Assembly: GCA_003255065.1 (NCBI GenBank)
Contig: QAOA01003736.1
Coordinates: 1,170,649 to 1,234,648 of the forward strand
DNA length: 64,000 nucleotides
Source: Cercis canadensis
Taxonomy: Eukaryota; Streptophyta; Magnoliopsida; Fabales; Fabaceae
Reading direction: 5' to 3'
This document shows, in pieces, positions 51,406-63,484 of this stretch (the first letter of the stretch is position 1; each line of letters starts with the position of its first letter). A program made the translations under genes and the position numbers. Under the pieces are notes generated by a model that did not search any database, had not been told where the DNA came from, and worked only from the letters and a program-made list of their open reading frames with translations.

Positions 51406-52231
51406 GGGTGTGTTTGGATGGAGTATTTGTAGAGTGTAATGTATTTGTAGAGTGTATTTGAATTACTTATTTTAAATTACTCTGTTTGTGTAATTTTTTA
51501 AAGTATTTTTAAAATTCTAGTGTATTTGTTTAGTGACTTTCAAAGTCTTAATACAGTGTATTTTAAATTCACTTAAAATAGAGTGTATTTGAAATTACTT
51601 TTTTTTTTCCCCGAGCCCCGATACCCCGCCTTCCCCCTCGAGCCTCCAAAACTCTTGCTCTCGGTCACTCCCTCCATGTCCACCTCTATCACCACCCATG
51701 TGATATCATCTTTCGAAAATGAGGTGCCAGCCTCCGCCGGTGCAGCGCACATTGAATCGTAAATTGTGATCCTCTTCAGTCAAGTAATCACACTGCACTG
51801 TCACTTGTTATTCTTTACTTAAATTTGCCTTCTATACTTAAATTTGCAAGGGTGGTTCGTGAGGATGGTTTTGGAGAAACCCAGAAGCAGTTTTCTGCGA
51901 AATGCCATGGGAGAGTGAGAGAGAATTACAGTAATGGTGGGAATTGTGTAAGTGGGAAAAAAAGCAAGAACATGGGAGGTTTTGTAAGAGAGAAGATATC
52001 ACACTATCACGAGGCCACAAAAGTTAAAAAAATGAAGCTGATAGGAAACAGAAGCAGTGGCATTGGTCAAAATGTATTCTTTATTATTTTTTAATTGTCA
52101 CAGTAAATAAAATAAACTTTTGTGTATCCAAACAATGTATTTTATAAATACATGTATTTGAAATACTATATTTCAATTACATGTATTTAAAATACATAAT
52201 AATTTGTCAAATACTCCATCCAAACACAACC
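51406..52231. mobile_element. Tourist-like (PIF/Harbinger) element with TTA TSD
   Basis: The tips GGGTGTGTTTGGATGGAGTA and, reversed, GGTTGTGTTTGGATGGAGTA are inverted repeats of about 24 bp. The target duplication TTA lies at 51403-51405 and 52232-52234. Both features are typical of PIF/Harbinger elements. The interior from about 51,610 to 51,800 is far richer in C and G than the rest and may be a captured piece of host sequence. No transposase is seen. Confidence 0.8.
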
Positions 52232-52234
52232 TTA

Positions 52235-52893
52235 AAGATTTTTAGGTTGGATACCCAACAATCAACCATTAATTTTAAGCTATTTCCCTTGAGAACTCCT
52301 TGGTAACATATAATTTATTTATTTATTTTTGCAAATTGTTGTTCTAATATGAGATATTTCTGAGAGAGAAATGAAATGAGCTTTTAAATTATCATACTGC
52401 TATCTTCCTGTTTGATAAGTGTCATTTTTCATCATAAAATAAATAAATAAGCCAAACCAACCACGTCAAGTGTTGATTTAGTAATGGGTCAAAACTACTA
52501 TAGGCAAAGGTCGTAGGGCATGCTTTTGTCTCTTTGAAATTTCATTAAGACTTGAAACGGTAAAAAGACCAGGGACTTGGTAAGCAGCTGTAATATGAGA
52601 TTGTATTGTGTTGTTTCTATCTATCTATCCATCTGTTAAAAAACTGTGAACTCCTTTGGAGTTTGCATAGGCCGGCAAAATAGCACTTTGTCACATATCA
52701 AGCAAACAGGGTGATGTTAATTTGGACGATACACCCAAATCTCTGAAATGAATTTCATATTTAATGCATTGATGATTAATAAAACAAATTTGTCCTTAAA
52801 GAGGACATTCTGAAAGATATTCCAATTAACAAGTAGCACAAAAAGAAGTTTGAGTTATTCTTGGTGAGTTATGTTACTCCTCATAAACTCCCA
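52235..52893. other. Spacer and promoter side of the SPARK kinase gene
   Basis: AT-rich, without a clear TATA box. No gene is seen. Confidence 0.4.
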
Positions 52894-55737
52894 ATGGATT
52901 CTTGGAATTGGAAGAGAACTCGTTTTGTAGCTGAATTTGTGTTGCTTGCTGTTGGCATCTTCATCCTTTTCACCACCAAAGTGTCTGCAGCTTCGAACAA
53001 GGGATGCAGCCTTATGATAACACTTTCACCATTACTGAATTATTCAAGTTGTGAAGGTGGAGACTGGGATGGGTTCCTAGACAACAACTGCTGTGGAGAA
53101 GCATTCGATGCTTACATTTATGAGCTGGCTCTGCGGGCAAACCAAACAGGGAACATTTATTTGGATTCTTCCGAGCAAAGAGATTGTCTGTTTACAATGA
53201 AGAGTTTTAAAGATGATGTTTTTGGTTGCGGAATTGAGAAGCTAACTACTGGTGCTGGTGGGTGTTCTGACTTCTCTGTTGCTGATGTTATGAATAGATT
53301 AGGAGAAGAACTTAGAGTTTTAGATGAAAGATGTGCACTTGAGAATTTAGAGAAAGATTGGGAGCGAACATGTGCTTCTTGTTTGGTGGCCTGGAAATCC
53401 ATTGGAGCAACAGATTGTGTAAACAGTAACATAAAAAATGGGAAAACTGAAGCTGATCTCTGCAGAATTGCTGTGCTTGTGTCATTAATAAGTAGTAGAA
53501 TTGAAAATGACAAGTATGTGCACCTAGTTCAGAGATGCCTTGGAGCAAAACATGCTTATGCTGGTAAGTAGCAGTGTAATTGTAACACCACAGTTTACCA
53601 GATAAATTTCAATAATATCAACTTGAATAGTTGCTGAGCTTGGTATCATATCAGTATTACTATTACAGCTAGTGTACTTTATCTTATTCAACTCTGACCA
53701 ATTTTCTTTCTGGAAGCAGAAAATGAAACATCAGAAGGCAAACAGAATTGCAAGAGCGTGAAAGGTGCTTAAACATCTTATAATACCACTGACATTTTCA
53801 AATATGCAGATTATCTCCCTGACCATCGAGCTCTTCCTGTGAAATTAGGAAAATGGATTCTGACTGGAGCAGTCATAGGGGCTGGGGTTATATTCACGAT
53901 AGCTATTACCACAATCATCTTGTTACGTAAATATTTCAAATCAACCCCACGAAGAAGAGAAGGTATTACCAAAAGTATTTTACACCCAGATTAGATAGCA
54001 TAATTTGCACAGATAAAGCTTGTTATGCTAATGAATTCTATTTCAATTTCAAATGACAGCAGCATTAGAGGACCAGCTATTAAATAAAACTTCTTGCCCA
54101 AGAGTTCCAGTCAAGGAAGTGTACACTGCCACAAACTATCTGAATGAGATGAATATGATTGGGGAGGGGACTGCTGGTGAGAATTTGATAATGCATTGAT
54201 TAGCAGCAGAAAAGATATGACCAAAAGAAACACTTAAATTTTTATATATCAGTAGGCACAATACAGAAAAAAGTGTAAAATGTTACCATTACCGTGCAAT
54301 CTGTACATCAATAATTAAATATTTTCCATACTTTTTAATAGCTTGACATGTTACCATTCTGTAAAGAATTCTTGAGTTCAATTCTTGACTAGTCTCCTTG
54401 TTGTTTGTGTAACTTGTCCAACCCTATTTTTATCTGTATGCATAAAGAGTCGTCTTTCTGGGTTTTGATATCAGGAAAGGTCTATAAAGGCGTGATGTCA
54501 AATAACCAGCATGTAGCAATTAAGCACATAATCAATGATGGAAACATGGAGACTTTTGTAAGGGAAGTTACAAGCATATCACATGTCAAACACCCAAATC
54601 TTGTTGCTTTGTTGGGCTGCTGTGTTGAGAAAGATGGATGTTTCCTTGTCTATGAACTGTGTCCTAATGGGAGCCTTTCAGAGTGGCTATTTGGTAATAT
54701 TAATTTGTTATTTTATGAGGCATGAAATATTAAATCTGTAATCAGTTCCATATATGAGGACTTGACAAGTATAAAGTGATGCACATCAGGTAAAGACAAG
54801 GTCCTGTCCTGGACACAGAGGCTTGAGATTGCAATTGATAGTGCTCGAGGTATTTGGTTTCTACACACATATCCAGGAGGCTGTATTGTTCACCGTGATA
54901 TCAAGGTTATCCACACACTTATTTCAGTTTGCAGTTTTTTTTCTCTCTCTCTCTATAACATGATAATCTGGTTTTGCATACCTCATTCAAATGATTAGCT
55001 TCTTCTTCTCATAGAACTTTAAAAATACGAACCTAGAGATAGTTCAATTTAGTTACCATTTATTTCAAGAGCTCTGCCCCATCATATCACCTTTGAGAAA
55101 GGACTTGACTGAACGATATATATTTTCATTCAGCCAACAAATATTCTCCTGGGACCCAAATTTGAAGCAAAGCTATCAGATTTTGGATTGTCTAAAGTTA
55201 TTGAGGTGGGTGAAACGTATGTAAGCTCAGAAGTGAGAGGAACTTTTGGTTATGTTGATCCTGAGTACCAAAGCAACCGCCATGTAAATTCATCTGGCGA
55301 TGTCTACAGCTTTGGCATGGTACTTCTACAAATCCTTTCAGGGAAGAAGGCTATAAATTTGAAACTAAGGAAACCAATGTCACTCAATAAAATGGTGAGC
55401 AACCACAAGTCTTAAAAAGTATTTTATTGTTTATTATGAACTTCTTTTCTTTTTTGACCCTGGTGTAAATTTTGCATATCATACTTGCATTTCTCAGGCA
55501 GAAGCTCTGACCCAGGTTGGCTACATAAAAGAATTTTCTGATCCTAAACTTGAAGGGGAGTACTCAGAAGAAGCATTTGATTTTACACTTCAGCTGGCTC
55601 TGTCATGCACATCCCTCAACCAACAACGTCCATCCATGGAGCAAGTTGTCACAAGATTAGAAGAGGCCTTACTGATTTCAACAATGAGGAGGGTTTCTAC
55701 TACAGAAACTCCAGTAGAAATTCATTCTAACCAATAG
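52894..55737 (+). CDS. SPARK-domain receptor-like protein kinase
   Basis: Eight exons: 52894-53563, 53720-53764, 53810-53962, 54060-54176, 54475-54693, 54790-54905, 55134-55394 and 55498-55737. They give 606 aa with consistent phases. There is a signal peptide (about 1-35, ending KVSAAS). A cysteine-rich SPARK-type ectodomain spans about 38-215 (pairs such as NNCCGEAF and CASCLVAW). One membrane span lies at about 255-280 (LTGAVIGAGVIFTIAITTIILL), then a kinase domain from about 318 to 590. Key residues are present: GEGTAGKVYKG loop, K345 in VAIK, HRDIK with catalytic D438, DFG at 456-458 and DPEY. It is an RD kinase and looks active. Some SPARK kinases (ARK1, KIN3) act in arbuscular mycorrhizal symbiosis; whether this one does is not known. 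The ATG at 52894 is the only one giving a clean signal peptide. Confidence 0.9.
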
Positions 55738-56197
55738 AAGAGTTATTATCAGGATCATTTGTATAATAACCGAATTTTTTCTTCTGAAATTTGTTTAATG
55801 TTTTGTGAGTACTTAAGAGAATCAATTGTCTCTTGGTACACGAGTAATGAAATTTTGTATTCAGATTCTGCAATTACTTCAACCCTTTTTCCTTTTCACA
55901 CCAAGCAATTTATATATTCATGTCCTGAGATGCTACAAATGGATACCATCCATGAGAAGATATTGTTTAATTACTCACTCATTAATGATACTATCCATGA
56001 GAAGCTGGTTTCTATGCAGATATGAACAACCATGCTGGATTATTTGAAGGAATAAATGGAAGAACTTTCTTAGAACACTTCCAAGTCAGATACCATAGTA
56101 TCTTAATTATTTTATTGATCAGATATTAACCTCACCCATAATGGAGATTCATGTGCAGATAAGACATTATGAACATGAAGAGTAAGGTACGGAGAAA
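55738..56197. other. Short convergent spacer with a partial repeat of the ALDH 3' end
   Basis: The word ACAACCATGCTGGATT, which covers the last ALDH codons at 56,200-56,215, recurs at about 56,026-56,041. Each copy is followed by a similar AAGGA(A/G)TAA. ATCCATGAGAAG also occurs twice (near 55,950 and 55,992). This looks like a small local duplication of the ALDH end. Confidence 0.6.
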
Positions 56198-59100
56198 CTA
56201 CAACCATGCTGGATTGTTCAAAGGAGTAACTACAGCCTTGACTTGCAGGTAGTTGCTAAGGCTATAGATTCCCCTCACTCTCCCTTGGCCACTCATCTTA
56301 TATCCTCCAAAAGGTATTGCTGCATCAAAGACATCATAGCAGTTAATCCATACAGTCCCAACTCGCAATGCTCGAGTCAAGGTGTTGGCATAGTCTATAT
56401 TCTGAGTAAAAACTCCAGCAGCCAACCCATAGGAAGTTGCATTTGCTCTTCGTATCACCTCCTCGAGATCCCTATCATTTATTTCAAGAATCTGAATAAG
56501 AGAGGCTTAAGAGGAGAAAACCATTGAAGAAGGCACAACCATGATGGTATGGTATTTGTGACTAGTGAATTCAATTGTAACATACTTGAATTTTAAGATG
56601 GACTGTACTGGACCAAAGATCTCATCTTTTGCAATCAACATATGGTCCTGCGAAAAAAAACGATCATATCATTCTGGATATTTACTTCCCTTTTAGAAAT
56701 TACCTTGCAACTTGTCCAAAAATAGAAATTTTTATTAAAATTTAGAGGCATAAGACCTCAACATTCGAGAAAACAGTGGGTTGGATATAGTAGCCTTTGG
56801 AGCCAATTCTTTGCCCACCAGTTTCAAGAGTAGCACCACTATCAACACCTGATCTTATGTATCTGAGAATCTTCTCAAGTTGCACCGAATCAATCTAAAA
56901 CATATGCAACTGTTAATGACAGCATCTCAGCATTTATTAGCAATACAGTGCTTATAATGAAACCATAATTTTATGAAGAATTTAGCAGTTCTCTCTCTAC
57001 TCGTTTAATTTGGGGTAAATGAATGAAGAAGGGTAAGAGATACCTGAGGACCTTGTTCAACCCCAGTTTTAAAAGGATCTCCAACAACACGTTTAAGGGA
57101 AAGGGCTTTTGCTTTCTCCACAAACTCATCATATATGCTTTCATGTACAAATGTACGAGAACCGGCAACGCAACATTGGCCCTGTGAACACAAACAGTTT
57201 ATTGTGATACTTAATTGCAAAACGTATGAGATTGCTTTGGTTTGGTTTCATAAGATAAAATCAGATCATCAAACCTGATTAAAGAACAGAGCTGAGTGTG
57301 CAGCCTCAGCAGCTGCATCAATGTTAGCATCCTTGCACACAATGAAGGGAGATTTTCCACCCAGCTCCAGAGTCACTGGCTTCAGATTGCTTTGCGCAGA
57401 CAATCCAAGTACTATCTTACCAGTGCTACTGGATCCTGTGAAAGCAAGCTGCAAATGGAATATTAGCCATTTTTAGTATCAAAGCACAAATTAGGCCTCA
57501 TAAACACTGCATTTATTTGGATTTGGATTGCTTGTTTAGGAAACTTAGATCATAAAATTTATATCATATGTTTTGGGATGCCTATGGAGACGTCATTCAT
57601 TAAAAAAAGTTATGCCTTTCCATCAGCAAGAACAAATAAGGGGGAGAAATTTGCCATAGATCTCTCTCCAAGTTCTAAACCACAATCTAAATCTTAGAAG
57701 TACCTTGTCAACATCCATATGACCACATAGAGCAGCACCAGCCGTAGGACCAAAGCCAGAGATCACATTTAGAACACCAGGAGGAAGTCCAGCCTATTTC
57801 ATTCAATGCATCATTCAGGATCATCACATCACAAACATATAATGTGATATTTCAGCAAATGAACGTCTTGAATCAAGCACAAGACCAGACTGATATTAGA
57901 ATGCACAAATGCTCGTAAACGAGAAATGCAAGCCAGAGCCAGAGTTGACACACATAAAAAGGTCTAATAATAAGCCTACCTCAAGAAATAGCTTTGACAC
58001 ATAAAGAGCAGAGAGAGGTGTCTGCTCTGCAGTTTTAAGGACAATTGTGTTACCACATGCTAATGCAGGCCCAACCTTCCATGAATAAATAAGAAGAGGG
58101 AAATTCCAAGGAATAATCTGCCCTGCTACACCAATGGGTTCATGCAAGGTTTGGACATGGTATGGTCCATCAGCTGGGACAGTGAGACCATGAATTTTAT
58201 CTGCCCAACCTGCAAAAAAAAAAAAATGTTAACTAGGTACACAATACTATAATTCCATGAAATAGAAGCATATAGATGATTTTACCTGCGTAATATCGAA
58301 ATATGCGTGTCACCATAGGTACTTCAACCTTTGCAGCCTGTTCATAAGGCTTCCCATTATCCCATGTTTCAAGTGCTGCAACTTCATCATTGTGCTTCTC
58401 CAGTAAATCAGCAAAGCGCAAAAGTATACGTGACCTTTCCTGGAGAAAACCAATAAGTTGGCTAAAAATTCTTGCTAGCATCAGATTCAGAAACTCTCCT
58501 TATTCACAATCAAAATTGAACATGCTGTGAAATTTATAAAAGAAAAGTGGATAACAATATTAGATAAAAATTTCAAATACATAAGCTGTCATCCTCGGCC
58601 ATGGTCCCTCATCAAAGGCCTTCCGAGCAGCAGACACAGCGCGATTAACATCTTCACGATCACCTTCAGCAACATTGGCAATTAAATCTCCTGTCCTAGG
58701 ATCAAATGTTGAAAATGTTTTTCCTACAAAGGGAGAATTGTTTTTTATAATTTAGTCATGTTGCATGATATTAAACAATAATTATGTACATAAAGGTAAG
58801 AGATTAACCAGAAGCTGCATCAACAAAGTTTCCATCAATAAGAAGCTGAGTATGATCTATTTGAACAGGTGGTATGATGGGCTCATCAACTGCAACAGAT
58901 TTACCAATTCCACTGATACCTCTAACCCAGCAACAATATAGTCCTGAAGATTTAGCCACCCAATAATTCAGACAATCAAATTTAATTATGTATCTCCTAT
59001 GACACCATGATATCAAGATATGATCAATAAAATATGTAATTCTTCTCAATAGTGATTTATTAAGAAACCCAATTAAGGTGTGTGGTTATTAAGAATGAAG

Positions 59101-59243
59101 AATATATTCCTCTGAATAAACTATATTTGCACGTTGATGGTGGAACGGAAAGAGAAAGAGAAAGTAGTAGTACCAAAACAAGGTTTAGATGGTGAGGCAA
59201 AGAAAGAGACGGAACGCAGACAGGAAAGCATTCGAGAAGCCAT
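56198..59243 (-). CDS. Mitochondrial aldehyde dehydrogenase, family 2B
   Basis: Eleven exons: 59243-59174, 58943-58809, 58723-58581, 58439-58286, 58209-57980, 57793-57704, 57448-57275, 57181-57044, 56894-56757, 56647-56586 and 56471-56198. They encode 535 aa, matching plant ALDH2B (about 534-538). The N-terminus ([20 protein letters not shown]) is Arg/Ser-rich, as in a mitochondrial presequence. Family motifs include [37 protein letters not shown] with catalytic E302, [14 protein letters not shown] with nucleophile C336, and [10 protein letters not shown]. It should oxidise acetaldehyde and other aldehydes with NAD+ as a tetramer. Many plant relatives have a third Cys where Val follows the nucleophile here. 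The last intron has two competing acceptors (see findings). The short distance to the SPARK kinase means the two transcripts may overlap at their 3' ends. Confidence 0.95.
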
Positions 59244-61731
59244 GGCCTGTATAATTTAAATTATCTATGCTTAATTTTAGGTCTGTATATAAATATCATT
59301 TCTCATATTATACCACAGGCATCTCACTCAATCTAGTGAGAGAGGAGGGGGGGGAGGTGTACTGTTAATATGGATTGAATTTAGTTGAGATGGTGTATCA
59401 TGCACCATGTTTTCCACACACTGCCATTGATGGTGCACTATAAGACAAAGTCATATGGCTACTTTTTGGTAAAATCCGCCATTCATGGTACCATTGGGAG
59501 TTTGCACCTGCCAACTACCTCTTCTCTCTATTTTGGTTGAAATGGGTTTTGGTAGTAGTAAATGGCATTAAATTGCCTTTGAAATTCATCTCATTCTGCA
59601 ACCTCTGAGCCATTGCCTAAGCAGACTGGGCCTCCAGAAAATTTGGCATCGCATTTAATACAAGTTAGGTCGAGTGCCTATAAATAGCAGTTTCATGAAC
59701 CCGTTTTGGATAAGCAAATTGTGCGAAGCAGTTGTGCAAGCTCTTTGGAATTTGGATACAAGTGTGTTATACTTCTATTTTTTTGTCTGTGAGATTCTTG
59801 TATTGACTCAAAGTCTGTGAATTATTTATAATGTAAATTTTGAGTGCACTTAAATTATCATTTGTTACTCATTTATTTTTATAGTACAATATCTTAATCG
59901 TCTTTACCCATAAAAATAAGTTTCAAGCCCAATTACCTAAAATTGCTTGTATCTATTATTTTATTATTTGTGCGAGTCATTTCATGTGAGTAGATAATAA
60001 CTACTAGTCTACTACCAATTATCATTTTGCTTATTCCTCCTCCATAATAGTATCATTACACTGTACGGTAAATTCGGTAATCCTCTCTTCACAGTGAGTG
60101 AGACAATGGAGAAGATGAAAGAAATATATATATTTAGCCAAAGTGAAACGATTAAAAATTAGTCGCCTAATGTACCAGTGGCCAATGAGTCTTTTCCTCT
60201 TAAGTTTTGCACCTAAAAAAATATTCCTGAAAGTTATTAATTATGTAAATATATATAAAAAAAAAGCATATATGATAGCCGCCTTAATAGGAAATTACAT
60301 GGGATATTTTATTATTTACTCAATCACGGGTACAAGAAATTGATGTCCAATCAATTAACCTGCTTTATTACAAAATGACATGCAGTTGTTGGCCCCACTT
60401 GCTGAGACAGGGACTAGTTGATTTGAACCACCACTTGCCAAGCGTTTTATTATTAGCTCATCGGAGTCAATGAGTCATAGCTACTCTCAACTCACTTCTT
60501 CTGGTAGCTCAGCAATTTGCATCTTCGGTGATCACCCAACTCTCACACAAACTTCTTTATTCATCAAGCTACATTTCGTTTCTCATTTTTCCAACGGTGG
60601 GTAACTACTGCCACTCACTTCTTTATTCTTGCAATTTTTGGGCTTAGTTAAATTTAAATCATTTGAAGAAGTTTATAATGAGTTACTTTATAAATTTAAT
60701 TCAACCCATAATAATGAAAAAACTTCACGGTGGTTTCTAGGACGTGCATTAACTTTTAAAATTATATTCTTGTGAATACTTTTATAGTGTAATCCCACTT
60801 AACATCATCATCATTAAGAATTCTATTATACACTTGAAGAACTGCATAAAGAAAAAAACAAAAAGCTTTATAATGGATTGTTTCAGTTTACACAACTCAA
60901 CTAAACCATGTATACTCAAGTCTCAAGAATTTGTTACTTTATGGGATAGTGTATTCACATTATACTACTCCCATTGTGCCATGACCTGCGTTGGTACATA
61001 TTATGAGCTATATAGCAATAATCTAATATTATTTGCTACTAAATGACCATATTTTTTGACTTTAAGAATTACACAAATTCAGGGAGAAAATGACATATGA
61101 GATTTGGTAAAACTCCAAAGTGACTGCATGTCACCGACTTACTGGTGTCACTCCAGGTGCCTAGTTTCCAACAAGTGTTAATCAGAGGTTCGTCAACTCC
61201 TTTGAATGGCTGGTAACAACTAACAACTCTGAAATCAAACACATATTCAAGATTCTGATTCAGGAGAGTGCTCACCATGCAGAGGATTTACCCGGCCGGC
61301 CAAAGTTCCTGAATAATGATACACATAGAACCTGTTTCACATATTTTTCACACTATTCTATGCGGCAGAATCTGAACTCCGATAGTTAGAAAAAAAAAAA
61401 AAAAAAANNNNNNNAAAAAAAAAAAAAAAAAATCTTGTTCCACTAACGATAGCTATATCCTGATAAGTCGAAAAAAATCTGTAAAACATTTTGCCCTTAG
61501 AAAGGCATTTCCTATAATGTTAGCGAGTAGAATCCAACATTTGTCCTTCAGTACATGTTATACAGTATGTTCAAGTGAATTCATTCAAGGCAAAGAATTA
61601 AGAATGTAATCATCATTACTAACTTATCAATGCATTTACATCCGAGTCATAAAAATTTCCTAACTAATCTTTATTAAACTCATTTTCCAGCTGTTGATTG
61701 GTTCTTGTGCTAATTAAACTTCCTCATGGTC
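59244..61731. other. Intergenic, possible unassigned promoter, poly-A gap
   Basis: A TATAAATA word on the plus strand at 59679-59686 is followed by a moderately GC stretch but no ORF I recognise, so a non-coding transcript is only a guess. ORFs at 60143-60343 and 60834-61046 show no known family. An A-run holding seven N (61408-61414) lies downstream of the CNGC gene. The CNGC 3' untranslated region ends somewhere above it. Confidence 0.45.
61391..61432. repeat. Poly-A tract with seven Ns
   Basis: A homopolymer A run is interrupted by N at 61408-61414. The true length is unknown; this is probably an assembly or sequencing limit. Confidence 0.9.
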
Positions 61732-63484
61732 TTAAGAGAAATCAGGTTCGTCTGGTTTGAACAATTGGGGAACAGGATCACTGGCTCGCACTTTACTGTT
61801 ACTGATAGCACCCCGCTTTGTATTTGCAGCAAACTTAGAGGCTAAAATAGTAGCACCAAGATTTTGAAAACTATTTGCATGATCCAGTGATGAGCTCTCG
61901 ATCTCATCCTCATAACTTCCGTGCATTCCACTGTAACTAGGCCCGCCCTCAGGTATTCCTATGTAGTAGAAGCTCTCTTTCGTGGATAACTCCCTTGTGG
62001 CCTTCCTTTTTAGATGCCTTCGCCAAGCAGCTTGTATGAAGCAAGCACCCCATGTCCTCCACTGATGGGAATAATACCTAAACGCATGCTGAAGTTTCTT
62101 ACTGTGAAGACGTTTAAATTGACCTGCGACAATTTTCAGATCCTCTGCCTGTAGGGCAAAAGCTTCAACTTCAGTAAGGGCTCTAACAGTCCGAGTAGAA
62201 GAAGGCAAGTTTAGACTAGAGTTTGGCATTAAGGCCCATGTCAATAATTCTTCCCCACAGAAGTCACCAGGTCTGAGGGTGATGGAGTTGAAGAACCCTG
62301 ACCTTCCACCATTGGTTGTGGAGCTCTCCAGTTGCCCTCTAATGATAAATACCATTTCATCTACTGGATCATCCTCCCGAAAAATGTAGGTTCCTTCTGT
62401 ATTCAATGATGAGCTAAGGCGTTCACAAATGGCATCAAGAAGCTGATCGTCCATTTGTGAGAAGAAGGGGACCTATATAAATAAGAAATATAAACAAAGG
62501 CGAGATTTCTGAGCAAGCAAGTAAATCCATTGACAGAAATTTAGTTATGCTCACATGTGCACAACTGCACCTACCTAAATTGTAAAACAAAGATTACATT
62601 GTAAATATAATAACAACTAAGTGAATTTTTTTAATCAAAAAATAAACAAGAGCAGCACAAACACACGCACAAACCTAAATGATCCTCGAAGGAGGTTTTA
62701 TTCTAATTTTTGTTCAAAAAATTCATATGGTTCCAACTTTGTCAATAATCAAAATATAAATACATGTTTTTTTTTTTTTTTTTACATATAAAACTAAAAC
62801 CCAAAGCAAAGAAAAGGCTATATAGGTACATTTCCATAATTAGAAAATTTTCTAGTAACCACATCCACCATTGTTTGCCTTCTTCACAATTGACCCAGCT
62901 CTACGTAGGTAACCACCTATTCTTGTTTGTGTTATATGTGACAGAAAATAGAGAAAACCCTTATCAGATCCTAAGTCACGAACTGTATTTCAGTAGAAGT
63001 AGAATTTTGAACATGATAAAATATGGCTTGAGGAATGCCCTAATTAAACAGGGTATAGTGCATAACAGTGGTCTTCAACTTCAATATATAGATAAGGAAG
63101 ATTAAACCAACTACAAAAGTTCCAAAACAAATGCTTTTCAAGTGATTTGCAATTTCAACTACTTATCTACTTAAGATTATTGCATCACTATTCAACAAGA
63201 TAAAATTGATAAATTAAATCATAAGAAAAAAAAAAAGATATACATACACGGCGAACAAGAGAAAGACATAAGTGGCATTGTATTTCACGACGAAGATCTA
63301 AAGGTAATAACTGCAATATGGATTCTTCGTCAACTCCTCTTGTTGCAAGCCATTTATATTGAACAAAGCGACGGACACGATCCTGCAATTCTGGAGGTAA
63401 CTGCCGATGCCTCATCCACTCCTCAGTGTCTCTTTTTTTAATCCTCCATTCTTCAATTCTTATTGACATTGACGTAATATATGT
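61732..63484 (-). CDS. Cyclic nucleotide-gated ion channel, group III, last two exons
   Basis: Only the C-terminal part lies in the window. Exons 63484-63248 (79 codons) and 62472-61732 (246 codons plus stop) join in frame. The first covers the C-linker (RIEEWRIKKRDTEEWMRHRQ, then VRRFVQYKWLATRGVDEES). The second begins VPFFSQMDDQLLDAICERL and holds the cyclic nucleotide-binding domain, with the phosphate-binding cassette at RPGDFCGEELLTWAL. A calmodulin-binding/IQ region follows (CFIQAAWRRHLKRK). The wording matches plant CNGC group III (CNGC14-18 in Arabidopsis), plasma-membrane calcium channels. The transmembrane exons must lie beyond 64000, since 63485-64000 reads as intron. Which member it is cannot be decided from this part. 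Confidence 0.92.

Noticed and set aside
51825-52094. 89-codon ORF inside the Tourist element
   Set aside because: It lies in the element's interior, has no transposase features and no recognisable domain.
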